Numbered from the stretch's first letter, positions 43,835-52,970 are shown. The stretch: 64,000 nt of DNA from VXYL01 sp963665195 (GCA_963665195.1 OY762070.1:4960001-5024000); one strand, 5' to 3'. Notes: generated by a model not told the origin, from the sequence alone. Program-made: numbers and translations.

Positions 43835-44142
43835 GCCTTGCGGGCGCGGATGCGCTGCGGCAGACCGGCGACATCGAGCATGAGGCCGGTGTCGTCCTGG
43901 GAGACATCGAGCAGCTCGTCCATCCGGCGCAGTTCGCCTAGCGCCAGCAGGGCCATCGCCAGAGCGCCGATGGCAACGCCCGGTTCGCCGCGCTCAAGCC
44001 GCGCCAGCGTGCCCTGCGAGACGCCCATCCGCCCCGCGAAGTCCGCCACCGGCAGGCGCCGCTTCTTGCGGGCGATGCGGATGTCGCGGCCGAGGCTGCG
44101 CAGCGCCCTCTGCGCCGATGGGGGATAGGCCTTGCGTGTCAT
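43831..44142 (-). CDS. hipB: HipB-type antitoxin (XRE regulator)
   Basis: A 103-residue XRE-family DNA-binding protein: LGRDIRIARKKRRLPVADFA and GRMGVSQGTLARLERGEPGV form the helix-turn-helix, and a hydrophobic tail (AMALLALGELRRMDELLD) probably makes the dimer. As HipB it should bind HipA and repress its own promoter. The start is MTRKAYPP (44142). An inverted repeat TCAC-N11-GTGA lies 14-32 bases upstream and could be its operator. Confidence 0.88.
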   Translation of the reverse strand: MTRKAYPPSAQRALRSLGRDIRIARKKRRLPVADFAGRMGVSQGTLARLERGEPGVAIGALAMALLALGELRRMDELLDVSQDDTGLMLDVAGLPQRIRARKA

Positions 44143-44155
44143 AGCCCGCAATATA

Positions 44156-44174
44156 TCACTGCATAAACCTGTGA
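44156..44174. promoter_or_regulatory. Possible HipB operator
   Basis: TCAC (44156-44159) and GTGA (44171-44174), separated by 11 AT-rich bases, form an inverted repeat just ahead of hipB. The region is the most AT-rich nearby and overlaps the expected -10 zone on the minus strand. The match is short, so the assignment is tentative. Confidence 0.3.
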
Positions 44175-44325
44175 AGCCACCCAATATCGCGATCAATAGC
44201 TGTCCTGAGCAGTGCGGGACCGAGGCCAGGCGAGCGCGAAACCGACCGCCACTGGGGCGTCGCGTGCAGTAGACTCCGCATTCCGCATCCGAACCAACCA
44301 CATCCATCAGCGACAAGGAGAACCC

Positions 44326-44805
44326 ATGGCGATTCAGGAAGGCGACAGGCTGCCGGACGCAACGCTGCACATCATGGTCGACGGGCGCCCGTCGGCGGTG
44401 TCCACCGGCGAACTCTTCGCCGGCAAGAAGACGGTACTGTTCGCCGTGCCGGGCGCGTTCACCCCCACCTGCTCCGAGGCGCATCTGCCGGGCTTCGTGG
44501 CGAACGCGGACAAGATCAAGGCCAAGGGCGTCGACAGTATCGTCTGCGTCGCCGTCAACGACGCTTTCGTCATGGACGCCTGGGGCCGGGACGGCAACGC
44601 CGAGGAGCTCGTCATGGCCGGCGACGGCAACGGCGAGTTCGCCAAGGCTCTGGGGCTGGAGATGGACGGCACCGGCTTCGGCCTCGGCACGCGTTCGCAG
44701 CGCTACGCGATGGTCGTCGACGATGGCGTCGTAGCGACGCTCGCCGTGGAGGCGCCGGGCGCCTTCGAGGTGAGCCGCGCGGAAGCCATTCTGGAGGCGC
44801 TGTGA
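44326..44805 (+). CDS. Peroxiredoxin (Prx5 type)
   Basis: A 159-residue thioredoxin-fold peroxiredoxin. VLFAVPGAFTPTCSEAHLPG carries the peroxidatic cysteine in the Prx5 (AhpE/hybrid) context, with the arginine in LGTRSQRYAMVVDDG completing the active site. It reduces hydrogen peroxide and organic hydroperoxides, probably with glutathione/glutaredoxin as donor. The ATG at 44326 follows an AAGGAG ribosome site. The stop overlaps the start of the downstream GST gene (GTGA), fitting glutathione-linked function. Confidence 0.93.
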   Translation: MAIQEGDRLPDATLHIMVDGRPSAVSTGELFAGKKTVLFAVPGAFTPTCSEAHLPGFVANADKIKAKGVDSIVCVAVNDAFVMDAWGRDGNAEELVMAGDGNGEFAKALGLEMDGTGFGLGTRSQRYAMVVDDGVVATLAVEAPGAFEVSRAEAILEAL

Positions 44806-45401
44806 GCCTGACCATCTACGGCCCGGCGCAGAGCCGCGCCATGCGGGCGCTGTGGATGGCGCACGAACTCGGCCTCGACTTCGCGCACGAACCGGGTCTC
44901 AGCATGGAATCCGGCGCCAGCGACGCGCTCTTGGCGGCGAATCCCATGGGCCAGGTGCCGGCCATCGACGACGACGGCTTCCAGCTCGCCGAGTCCATGG
45001 CCATCAACATCTACTTGGCGAAGAAGCACGGCAAGCTCGCGCCGGCGACGCTCGAAGAGGAGGCGCAGACCCTGCGCTGGAGCTTCTGGGCGATGACCGC
45101 GGTGGAGAAGACGCTGCTCGATGTGCTCGCCAAGGTGCTTGGCCTCTTCGGCGAGGAGAAGGACCCGGAGGGCGCAGCCGCCGGCACCGCCGCGCTCGAA
45201 CGCCCGTTAGGGGTGCTGAACGCGGCGCTCGAAGGCCGCGACTACCTGCTCGGCGACTCGTTCACGGTTGCGGACCTCAATGTCGCCGGCGTGCTCAGCT
45301 GGGCGGTTCCGGCGGGCATCGGCTTGGAGGACCAGCCGAATCTCGCGGCGTGGCTCACGCGCTGCCTCAGCCGCGATGCGGCGAAGAAGGCCCGCGGCTG
45401 A
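44802..45401 (+). CDS. Glutathione S-transferase
   Basis: A 199-residue GST. The N-terminal thioredoxin-like domain has LTIYGPAQSRAMRALWMAHE (serine at the catalytic position) and the GSH-binding NPMGQVPAIDDDGFQLAES. The all-helical C-terminal domain ends DYLLGDSFTVADLNVAGVL with the N-capping box. It starts with GTG overlapping the peroxiredoxin stop, so the two are one translational unit, probably detoxifying peroxides or electrophiles. Confidence 0.92.
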   Translation: MSLTIYGPAQSRAMRALWMAHELGLDFAHEPGLSMESGASDALLAANPMGQVPAIDDDGFQLAESMAINIYLAKKHGKLAPATLEEEAQTLRWSFWAMTAVEKTLLDVLAKVLGLFGEEKDPEGAAAGTAALERPLGVLNAALEGRDYLLGDSFTVADLNVAGVLSWAVPAGIGLEDQPNLAAWLTRCLSRDAAKKARG

Positions 45402-45479
45402 CATGCCGTAGCTCGAACGCATCGCGTTCGCGTCACGGTCGACCGGAACTCGGCAGTGCGCCGCGGCGAGTTCGGAGGG

Positions 45480-46379
45480 ATGTTCGCCGTGGCTGTGGTG
45501 CTCGCGGCTTCGGCGGCGGCCTTGGAGAACGATCCCTACACGGGTCGCCCGGTCGACCTCGCGGACAGTCTGGCCCTGCTGGACGGCCGCGTGAATGCGG
45601 TGCTCGACGATGTTGCGGCGTCGTGGGATGCCGAGCCCGACGAATGGGCTTTCGTCGATGCCGTCTACCAGCGCGTCGGCAGCGCCCACTGGGTCGACAA
45701 ACTGGAACGCTGGGCGATGCACTCGCCGGCACTGGAGCGCCTTGCCGTGCCGCTCGACGAGACGATGTTCGGCGCCTTCCCGCTGGCCGCGGCGCGGCTG
45801 TCCAAGCTGGTGCCGCCGGCGCCCCTGATTCGCGTCCACGGGGTGCTGCTCGGCACGGACAAGATCGGCCACTTCATCTCCCAGGGGCGCAAGTACTATC
45901 GGCGCCACCGCACTTGGCGACGGGGCGACATGACAACGTATGGCGCCGCGGCAGCCGAGTCCGTGTTCTTCGGCGGGATGCTGGCAGGCATCTACTCGAA
46001 CGCGGACATGGTTGCCAACTACGAGGGTTTTCGCTTCTACCGCAGCCTCTTCCATGGCGGCGCGGTGGCAGGCCGGACGGCGATCTTCCGCTGGCAGAGC
46101 GGGCGCCCCGTCCGGCAGCGTGCGTTCTCGTGGGCCGATCATGTCAACCCGCTCTGGGACGAGGCGCTCAACCCGAGCGTCTACGCCGCGCCGCTGCTGC
46201 CGGTGGTGGAGCAGCGCCTGCTCCGCCTCTGCGACGACTTCCACCGCCGCCCGGAGCGCTATCGGGTCGACTACGAGGCGCTGCTGCCGCGCTACGGCGA
46301 CGCTGGCATTCGCTTCAACGAGGCGCTGGTGCCGAGCGCCTTCCTCGCCGAGCGTTGTCCGACGACGGGAGCGGAATAG
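45480..46379 (+). CDS. Predicted secreted protein of unknown function
   Basis: A 299-residue protein with a short signal peptide (MFAVAVVLAASAAALEN). The mature part is soluble and rich in tryptophan and tyrosine; TDKIGHFISQGRKYYRRHR, YGAAAAESVFFGGMLAG and SNADMVANYEGFRFYRSLF are the most conserved-looking segments and include histidine and acidic residues. I do not recognise a named family. The ATG at 45480 is preferred because it begins the signal peptide, although a GTG at 45456 is an in-frame alternative with better ribosome-site spacing. Confidence 0.65.
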   Translation: MFAVAVVLAASAAALENDPYTGRPVDLADSLALLDGRVNAVLDDVAASWDAEPDEWAFVDAVYQRVGSAHWVDKLERWAMHSPALERLAVPLDETMFGAFPLAAARLSKLVPPAPLIRVHGVLLGTDKIGHFISQGRKYYRRHRTWRRGDMTTYGAAAAESVFFGGMLAGIYSNADMVANYEGFRFYRSLFHGGAVAGRTAIFRWQSGRPVRQRAFSWADHVNPLWDEALNPSVYAAPLLPVVEQRLLRLCDDFHRRPERYRVDYEALLPRYGDAGIRFNEALVPSAFLAERCPTTGAE

Positions 46380-46461
46380 CCGCTTAGGAGGCTCTGGCCG
46401 CGCGCCTCAGCCGCTATGATGGTGGAGGACGGAGGCGGTGCCCTGCATTGGAGGAGGCGGA

Positions 46462-46863
46462 ATGGCGGAAGGCGGAACGATGCGCGTTGTGCGCGTCTAC
46501 ACGGGCGACGATGGCGAGTCCCACTTCGAGGATGTGGACATCCCGCTCGGCGATGCGACCGTCGGCGGTCGCCTGTCGCGACTGATTCGGGGTCCGGGCG
46601 TCGTCTTCCGGCAAGTCGGCGGCGACTACGATTTGGACTTCCACGCCGCGCCGCGCCGCCAGTTCGTGGTGAATCTGCGTGGCAGCGTGGATATCGGCGT
46701 CGGCGACGGTTCCGTGCGGCGCCTGGAGTCCGGCGACATCCTGCTCGCGGAAGACACCCGCGGCCGCGGCCATCGCAGCAAGGCGGTGGACGGCGCGTCG
46801 CGCACCTGCCTCTTCATTCCCATCGACGACGACGAGACGCTGACGCCGCCAACGTCCGGCTGA
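46462..46863 (+). CDS. Cupin-fold protein
   Basis: A 133-residue single-domain cupin. Strands around VVFRQVGGDYDLDFHAAPRR and QFVVNLRGSVDIGVGDGS, and LESGDILLAEDTRGRGHRS, follow the two cupin motifs; DFH-x-A and GHRS give possible metal ligands. The start at 46462 lies just after GGAGGAGG, a strong ribosome site. Small cupins of this kind have varied or unknown roles. Its end is 31 bases from the convergent SPOR-type lipoprotein gene. Confidence 0.75.
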   Translation: MAEGGTMRVVRVYTGDDGESHFEDVDIPLGDATVGGRLSRLIRGPGVVFRQVGGDYDLDFHAAPRRQFVVNLRGSVDIGVGDGSVRRLESGDILLAEDTRGRGHRSKAVDGASRTCLFIPIDDDETLTPPTSG

Positions 46864-46893
46864 TGCTCGGTTCGGGGGCGGTCCCGAGGGCCG

Positions 46894-47634
46894 CTATGGC
46901 GAACCTGAAGCACCTTCCCGGAGGCGGCTGCCTTGCGCCATCGCCTGCTGCAGGGAGCGCAGCGGGCGCGACCACGGGTTCAACTCCCGGATGCGTTGCG
47001 GCAGGCTGGCAGCGGCGCGTTCTGCGGTAGCTCGGTCCGGATAGATGCGCAGCAGCAATACGTGCCAGAGCGCGCCGTTGCTCTCGATCGGGATGCGCGC
47101 CATGCCGGGGATGCCGAGCTCTTCGGCAACCTCATCGAGCCGCGCTCTGGACTGCATCGCCAGGAGCTGAAGCGCGTAGAAGTCGCCGGGCAGTTCTTCG
47201 AGCGACACCGGGCTGCTGGGCCGATAGGCCAAGCGCTGGTACAGCGGCGCGTTCGCGAGGTCTGCGGCTGGCGCGGGGGGCGGTGGGGCGCCCGCTGGCA
47301 GCACAGGCGGTGCAGGAGCGGATGGCGTGGCAGCACGCGAGGCGGCGGGAGGCGGCCTAGCGATGCGAGCTGGCGGCTGCGCCGGCCGACGCGGGGCTGG
47401 GGTGGCACGCGGCGCGGGCTGCGCCGCACGCGGCGCTGGCGGCACCGGCACGCGCTCGGGAGGGTTGGTCGCCAGTTCCGCATCCTGAACGCAGTTCCAT
47501 TCGCTTGCGGTGCTCGGATCGCAGAACCAGTCGTCGTTCGGCGCAGAACCGGTGCCCGCCAGATCGACGGGCGCCTGGGTGCGGCAGGCGGCAAGCAGGG
47601 CAATCAGAACCGCCATGCCGAGCCGTCCATCCAT
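46894..47634 (-). CDS. SPOR-domain lipoprotein
   Basis: A 246-residue lipoprotein: signal MDGRLGMAVLIALLAACR with lipobox LAAC, a proline/alanine-rich flexible linker (about residues 60-140), and a C-terminal SPOR-like domain (DFYALQLLAMQSRARLDEVA, then LWHVLLLRIYPDRATAERAA), which in other proteins binds denuded septal peptidoglycan. It may act at division or in envelope maintenance. Upstream in-frame starts exist (for instance 47697), but the ATG at 47634 gives the shortest, typical lipoprotein signal. Confidence 0.72.
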   Translation of the reverse strand: MDGRLGMAVLIALLAACRTQAPVDLAGTGSAPNDDWFCDPSTASEWNCVQDAELATNPPERVPVPPAPRAAQPAPRATPAPRRPAQPPARIARPPPAASRAATPSAPAPPVLPAGAPPPPAPAADLANAPLYQRLAYRPSSPVSLEELPGDFYALQLLAMQSRARLDEVAEELGIPGMARIPIESNGALWHVLLLRIYPDRATAERAAASLPQRIRELNPWSRPLRSLQQAMAQGSRLREGASGSP

Positions 47635-47850
47635 CGCGCCGGCCACGCTCGAAACAAGCGCGTTCGAGCGCACTGCTCCCTGCGGCGTTCGTTCCATGCG
47701 TTGGACTTTGCCGCCTCGCCCAAGCGCTGTCAAAGCCTCGGCGTCCGCCGGGCGCCGCGCTGCGGCCCTTCGGGCGATGCGCCGCAATCGGCGTTGAATC
47801 GAGGCGGCGTATTGGCCATCATTGACCGCTGTTGCCCGTCGGGAACCGAC

Positions 47851-48453
47851 ATGCTGGCCACGCTCGAAAGCTACCACCGCATTCCGCGCATCCTGCGGCT
47901 CAATGTGGCAGGGCAGCCGGTGGAATGGGCCTCCTGGCAGGAGGCCGTCTGCCTGTACGCGCGCGGCGTGGTGAAGTGGACCCACGGCGAATCCGTGCTG
48001 CGGCTGCGGGGCGGCCACTCGCGGCTCGACGGCAGCCAGACCACGGTGGACATCCACAGCATCATCGCCTGCGGCGGGCGCCGCCACGAGCGGCCCAGAC
48101 GCTCGCCGCCGCTCACCAACGCGGCGCTGTTCGGCCGGGACCGCTACCTCTGCCTGTACTGCGGCGGCATGTTCCCGCACGGCGCGCTGACGCGCGATCA
48201 CGTCGTGCCCAAGTCGCGCGGCGGCGCGGACCATTGGGAGAACGTGGTGGCCGCCTGCCGACGCTGCAACCACCACAAGGGCAACCGCCTGCCGCACGAG
48301 TGCGGCATGGAGCTGCTCGCGCTGCCGTACGTGCCGAACCTCGCCGAATACCTGGCGCTGACCAACTCGGGGCGCATCCTCGGCGATCAGATGGACTTCC
48401 TCGCCACGCAGTTCGGCAGCGCCGCCAAAGAGCGCGACAGCCTGCTGCACTGA
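47851..48453 (+). CDS. HNH endonuclease
   Basis: A 200-residue HNH nuclease of the widespread chromosomal type. The zinc-binding CLYCGGMFPHGA is followed by TRDHVVPKSRGGADHWENVV and CRRCNHHKGNRLP, giving the HNH core plus paired Cys-x2-Cys. The N terminus (YHRIPRILRLNVAGQPVEWA) matches this same family. These proteins are common free-standing genes with no settled role; nicking of DNA is presumed. The gene is divergent from the SPOR lipoprotein gene, with about 216 bases between them. Confidence 0.88.
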   Translation: MLATLESYHRIPRILRLNVAGQPVEWASWQEAVCLYARGVVKWTHGESVLRLRGGHSRLDGSQTTVDIHSIIACGGRRHERPRRSPPLTNAALFGRDRYLCLYCGGMFPHGALTRDHVVPKSRGGADHWENVVAACRRCNHHKGNRLPHECGMELLALPYVPNLAEYLALTNSGRILGDQMDFLATQFGSAAKERDSLLH

Positions 48454-48574
48454 GGTCGAGTCGGCGCGCCAGGAGGCGCTGCCCGGGGTCGCCCCGGATG
48501 GATGGTGGGGCAGGTCGCTCGCCCTGCTATGCTGCGCCCATGAGTGAGTTCCGCAGCGCCCCGGCAGCGCTCTC

Positions 48575-49390
48575 ATGAGCGGCGACGGACGCTTCGGCCG
48601 CGTCGCGCACCTCGCCATCTGCACCGCGGTGTTCGTCTTTCTGGTGGCGCCGATCCTCGTGATCGTGCCGCTCGGCTTCAACGCGGAGCCCTACTTCACG
48701 TTCACCGAGGGCATGCTGCGCCTCGACCCGGCGGCCTACTCGCTGCGCTGGTACGAGACGGTGGCGACCGACGAGCAGTGGCTGCGGGCGCTGGCGAACA
48801 GCCTCGTCATCGGCGTCAGCGCCACCGTCATCGCCACGGTGCTCGGCACCATGGCGGCGCTTGGGCTGGCGAGTCCGGCGATGCCGGCGCGGCCGTTGGT
48901 GATGGGCCTCCTCATCTCGCCGATGGTCACCCCGGTCATCATCTCCGCGGCAGGCATGTTCTTCTTCTATTCGAGCCTGGGTCTGTCGCAGACGCACATC
49001 GGCATCGTCCTTGCCCACGCCGCGCTCGGCACGCCCTTCGTCGTCATCACCGTGACGGCGACGCTGGCGGGCTTCGACACCAACCTGACGCGCGCCGCCG
49101 CCAGCTTGGGCGCGGACCCGTGGCGCACGTTCCGCCGCGTGCAGCTGCCGCTGATCGCGCCGGGCGTCTTCTCGGGGGCCCTGTTCGCCTTCGCCACCTC
49201 GTTCGACGAGGTGGTGACGGTGCTGTTCATGGGCGGCCTCGAGCAGCGCACGATCCCGCGCCAGATGTGGGCCGGCATCCGCGAGCAGATCAGCCCGGCG
49301 ATTCTGGCGGTGGCGACGTTCCTGATCGCCTTCGCGCTGGCGCTGATGGGCACCGTGGAATGGCTGCGTCGCCGCGGCGCGAGCGACTGA
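48575..49390 (+). CDS. ABC transporter permease, PotC type
   Basis: A 271-residue inner-membrane permease with six helices. The EAA loop (AAASLGADPWRTFRRVQLPL) that contacts the ATPase is clear, and the topology and length match PotC/YdcV. It is the first gene of a four-gene importer (permease, ATPase, binding protein, permease) on the plus strand. The binding-protein type suggests spermidine/putrescine or a related cation as substrate. Confidence 0.9.
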   Translation: MSGDGRFGRVAHLAICTAVFVFLVAPILVIVPLGFNAEPYFTFTEGMLRLDPAAYSLRWYETVATDEQWLRALANSLVIGVSATVIATVLGTMAALGLASPAMPARPLVMGLLISPMVTPVIISAAGMFFFYSSLGLSQTHIGIVLAHAALGTPFVVITVTATLAGFDTNLTRAAASLGADPWRTFRRVQLPLIAPGVFSGALFAFATSFDEVVTVLFMGGLEQRTIPRQMWAGIREQISPAILAVATFLIAFALALMGTVEWLRRRGASD

Positions 49391-49447
49391 CCGCCTATAC
49401 TTGCGCGTACTGCGAGGACGGCAGGCGGCAAACCGGCGAGCGGAGCA

Positions 49448-50593
49448 ATGGAATCGGCCGACACCCCCCATGTCGTCTTCGACGGCGTATTCAAGAGCTA
49501 CGACGGCGAGGTGCAAGTCGTCGAGGATCTTCGCCTCAGCGTCAGGGAAGGCGAGTTCCTGACGCTGCTCGGCCCGTCAGGCTCCGGCAAGACGACCTGC
49601 CTCATGATGCTCGCCGGCTTCGAGGCGCCCACCGGCGGCAGCATCCGCATCGGCGGCAAGCCGGTAGAGGACGTGCCGCCGCGCAAGCGCGACATCGGCA
49701 TGGTGTTTCAGAACTACGCGCTGTTCCCGCACATGACGGTGGCGGGCAATCTGGCGTTTCCCTTGGAAGTGCGTGGCCTAAGGAGGAACGACGCTGCCGA
49801 ACGGGTGCGCCGCGCCTTGGAACTCGTCCGCCTCGAAGGCTTCGAAGGGCGGCGCCCGGGAGAGCTGTCGGGCGGCCAGCAGCAGCGCGTCGCCATCGCT
49901 AGGGCATTGGTGTTCGAGCCGGACCTCGTGCTGATGGACGAGCCACTGGGCGCCCTCGACCGGCGCCTGCGCGAAGAGATGCAGTTCGAGATCCGCCGCA
50001 TCCAGCGCACGCTTGGCGTCACGGTGGTCTACGTCACCCACGATCAGCAGGAAGCCATGGCCATGTCGGACCGAGTGGCCGTGTTCAATGCTGGCCGCAT
50101 CGAGCAGATCGCGCCGCCGGAAGTGCTCTACGAGGAGCCGGAGCGCCCCTTCGTCGCCACCTTCATCGGCGACAACAACCTGCTCGAAGGTCGGGTCAGC
50201 AGCGTGGATGGGGACATCTGCGATGTCGTCGCCGGCGGCGAGACGGTCAAGGCCTTTCTGGTGTCGCCGCGACAACCAGGAGACGCGGTGGTGCTTGCCA
50301 TCCGCCCGGAGCGGATCGGCCTCGCGCCCGCGCCCGGCACCTACAGCAACGAGTTCGACGTGGTGGTCGAAGACATCGCCTTCCTCGGCGACCACCTGCG
50401 CGTCCGCGCCGCCTTGGGCGACCGAGACGCCCAAGGCGGCGCTGCGGACTTCATCATCAAGATACCGAACGTCGTCGGCCACGGCGCCGTGCTCGCCGGC
50501 GACACGGTGCGCGTCGGCTGGACGCCGACCGACTGCCGGGCGCTGGTCCCCGACGAGCGGCGTGCTGCAAACGCGGCGCCGAATCAGGCTTAA
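49448..50593 (+). CDS. potA: ABC transporter ATP-binding protein, PotA type
   Basis: A 381-residue ATPase. Walker A is LLGPSGSGKTTCLMMLAG, the Q-loop MVFQNYALFPHMTV, the signature ELSGGQQQRVAIARAL, Walker B DLVLMDEPLGALDRRL and the H-loop YVTHDQQEAMAMSDRV. The C-terminal regulatory TOBE-type domain begins near residue 290 (AIRPERIGLAP). It energises import through the two neighbouring permeases. The gap to the binding-protein gene is nine bases with an AAGGAGG site. Confidence 0.92.
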   Translation: MESADTPHVVFDGVFKSYDGEVQVVEDLRLSVREGEFLTLLGPSGSGKTTCLMMLAGFEAPTGGSIRIGGKPVEDVPPRKRDIGMVFQNYALFPHMTVAGNLAFPLEVRGLRRNDAAERVRRALELVRLEGFEGRRPGELSGGQQQRVAIARALVFEPDLVLMDEPLGALDRRLREEMQFEIRRIQRTLGVTVVYVTHDQQEAMAMSDRVAVFNAGRIEQIAPPEVLYEEPERPFVATFIGDNNLLEGRVSSVDGDICDVVAGGETVKAFLVSPRQPGDAVVLAIRPERIGLAPAPGTYSNEFDVVVEDIAFLGDHLRVRAALGDRDAQGGAADFIIKIPNVVGHGAVLAGDTVRVGWTPTDCRALVPDERRAANAAPNQA

Positions 50594-50602
50594 GGAGGAA
50601 TC

Positions 50603-51682
50603 ATGAGAATCAAACTGCAAGCGCTCGCATTGGCCGCCGCGGCATGGGGCTTCGGCGCCGCCGCCGCGGAAGCGCTGACCGTCGTCTCCTGGGGCGGCGC
50701 CTACGGCCTCGCCAGCCGCCTCGCCTGGCTCGAACCCTTCAGCGAGGAGACCGGCACGGATTTCCGCTTGGAGGACTACAACGGCGGCCTCGCGCAGATC
50801 CGCGCCCAAGTGGAGACCGGCAACGTGCATTGGGACGTGGTGGACCTCGAAACGCCGGACCTAGTGCGCGGCTGCGACGAGGGCCTCTTGGAGCTGGTCG
50901 CGCCGGACAGCCTGCCGCCAGCGCCGGACGGCACCGCGGCAGCCGATGACTACCCCGACGACGGCATCACCGAGTGCGGCCCCACCACGCTCTTCTACTC
51001 GACCATCTACGCCTACAACGCCGAGGGCTTTCCCGACGACAAGCCGGCGACCATCGAGGATTTCTTCGATCTCGGCAAGTTCCCCGGCCGGCGCGGCATG
51101 AGGCGCTCGCCCTTGGTGAATCTCGAGTTCGCGCTCATGGCCGACGGCGTGGCGATGGACCAGATCTACGCGACGCTGGATACGGAAGAGGGCATGGACC
51201 GCGCCTTCGCCAAGCTCGACACCATCAAGGAGCATATCGTCTGGTGGGAGGCCGGCGCCCAGCCGCCGCAGATGCTCGCCGACCGGGAAGTGGCCATGAG
51301 TACGGCCTACAACGGCCGCATCTTCAACGCCCAGATCGTCGAGCAGCAGCCGTTCGTGGTGGTCTGGGACGGCCAGGTGCTGGACAGCGGCGGCTACGGC
51401 ATCGTCGCCGGAACCGCCAATCTGGCGGCGGCGCGCGCCTTGGTCGAATACGTTGCGAGGCCGGACTCCATGGCGCGCCTGAGTCGCTACATCTCGTACA
51501 GCCCGGCCCGGCGTTCGGGCACGGATTTGGTGTCGACGCACTTGGAGACCGGCATCGACATGGCCCCGCACATGCCGACCACGGAATCCAACATGCAGCG
51601 GGCGCTCGCCAACGACTGGGAGTGGTGGAGCGACCATGCGGATGAGGTTAACGAACGCTTCAGCGCCTGGCTCGCCCGTTGA
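50603..51682 (+). CDS. ABC transporter substrate-binding protein, PotD type
   Basis: A 359-residue periplasmic binding protein with a signal peptide (MRIKLQALALAAAAWGFGAA cleaved near AEALTVV). VSWGGAYGLASRLAWLEPF opens the mature domain; WDVVDLETPDLVRGCDEGLL and GKFPGRRGMRRSPLVNLEFA are typical of the PotD/PotF cluster. It captures the substrate, probably a polyamine or similar cation, for the permease pair. The strong AAGGAGG ribosome site fits the need for excess binding protein. Confidence 0.9.
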   Translation: MRIKLQALALAAAAWGFGAAAAEALTVVSWGGAYGLASRLAWLEPFSEETGTDFRLEDYNGGLAQIRAQVETGNVHWDVVDLETPDLVRGCDEGLLELVAPDSLPPAPDGTAAADDYPDDGITECGPTTLFYSTIYAYNAEGFPDDKPATIEDFFDLGKFPGRRGMRRSPLVNLEFALMADGVAMDQIYATLDTEEGMDRAFAKLDTIKEHIVWWEAGAQPPQMLADREVAMSTAYNGRIFNAQIVEQQPFVVVWDGQVLDSGGYGIVAGTANLAAARALVEYVARPDSMARLSRYISYSPARRSGTDLVSTHLETGIDMAPHMPTTESNMQRALANDWEWWSDHADEVNERFSAWLAR

Positions 51683-52896
51683 GCGCAAGCCCGCAGGACC
51701 GACGCCCCGCCCTGCGCGCCGGGCTGCTTGCGCTGCCGCTGATCGCCTTCATCGGCGTGACCTTCATCGCGCCGCTGGCGACCATGCTGACGCGCAGCGT
51801 CCATGAACCGCAAGTGGCGGACGCCCTGCCGCAGACGCTGGCAAGGCTTGCCGAGTGGGATGGGCTGTCGGTACCCGGCGAGCTGGTCTTCGAGGTGGCG
51901 GCGGCGGAACTGCTGGCGGCCCGCGAGGCGCGCACGCTCGGCCAGCTGGCCACGCGCGTCAATCGCGTCGAGAGCGGCCTGCGCAGCGTCCTCACCCGCA
52001 CCGGACGGCGGCTGCGCAGTGCCGAGCCGGACCTCGATGCCGCCGCCCCTTGGCGCGCCGTCCTGCTCGGCGCCCACGAGGCGTGGGGCGAACCCGCCAC
52101 CTGGCGGGCCATCCGCCGCGCTGGCGAACGCTACACGGCGCGGCACTATCTCAACGCGCTGGACTTGGACCGAGACTCGCAAGGCGACATCGTCGCCCAG
52201 CCGCCGGACCGGCGCATCTATCTGCCGCTCTTGTGGCGGACTCTCGTCGTCAGCACCGGCATCACCGTGCTGTGCCTCTTGCTCGGCTATCCGGTGGCCT
52301 ACCTGATCGCCCACGCGCCGCCGGGCCGCGCCAATCTGCTCCTGCTGCTCGTGCTGGTGCCGTTCTGGACATCGCTCCTGGTACGCACCACATCGTGGAT
52401 CGTGCTGCTGCAATCGCAGGGCGTCGTGAACGACATCCTAGTGGCCATCGGCCTGATCGGCGAAGAAGAGCGGCTGGAGATGATCTACAACATGACCGGC
52501 ACGTTCGTCGCGATGACCCACGTCCTGCTGCCGTTCATGGTGCTGCCGCTGTACGCTGTGATGCGCACCATCCCGCCGCAGTACATGAGCGCCGCGGCAT
52601 CCCTCGGCGCGAGCTTCCCGCAGGCGTTCCGAAGGGTCTACTGGCCGCAGACGCTGCCCGGCGTCGGCGCCGGCTCGCTCTTGGTTTTCATCCTCGCCAT
52701 CGGCTACTACATCACCCCCGCGCTGGTCGGCGGCCGCACGGGCCAGCTCATTTCCAACATGATCGCCTACCACATGCAGCAATCCCTCAACTGGGGCCTG
52801 GCCGCAGCCCTCGGCGGCATCCTGCTGGCGTGCGTGGTGGGGCTGTACCTGCTCTACGACCGCATCGTCGGCGTCGAGAAAATGCGGTTGGGGTGA
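51679..52896 (+). CDS. ABC transporter permease, PotB type, with extra periplasmic domain
   Basis: A 405-residue permease. Helix 1 (GLLALPLIAFIGVTFIAPLA) is followed by an unusually long soluble loop of about 150 residues (helical, charged; AEWDGLSVPGELVFEVAAAE onward) before the remaining five helices. The EAA-like loop is AAASLGASFPQAFRRVYWPQ. Ordinary PotB proteins are about 285 residues, so the loop is the excess; longer loops of this kind occur in some PotB relatives. Translation starts at TTG, overlapping the binding-protein stop (TTGA). Confidence 0.88.
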   Translation: MSASPQDRRPALRAGLLALPLIAFIGVTFIAPLATMLTRSVHEPQVADALPQTLARLAEWDGLSVPGELVFEVAAAELLAAREARTLGQLATRVNRVESGLRSVLTRTGRRLRSAEPDLDAAAPWRAVLLGAHEAWGEPATWRAIRRAGERYTARHYLNALDLDRDSQGDIVAQPPDRRIYLPLLWRTLVVSTGITVLCLLLGYPVAYLIAHAPPGRANLLLLLVLVPFWTSLLVRTTSWIVLLQSQGVVNDILVAIGLIGEEERLEMIYNMTGTFVAMTHVLLPFMVLPLYAVMRTIPPQYMSAAASLGASFPQAFRRVYWPQTLPGVGAGSLLVFILAIGYYITPALVGGRTGQLISNMIAYHMQQSLNWGLAAALGGILLACVVGLYLLYDRIVGVEKMRLG

Positions 52897-52970
52897 CAGG
52901 ACACGAAGGGCCGCGATCCGCCGAGTCTCGGCGATGCTCCATTGGCCCGCATAATGCGGACCTGGACCGG

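Noticed and set aside
46894..48681. 595-codon upstream extension of the SPOR lipoprotein
   Set aside because: The extension runs opposite the HNH gene and lacks any family pattern; the lipoprotein signal sets the start at 47634.
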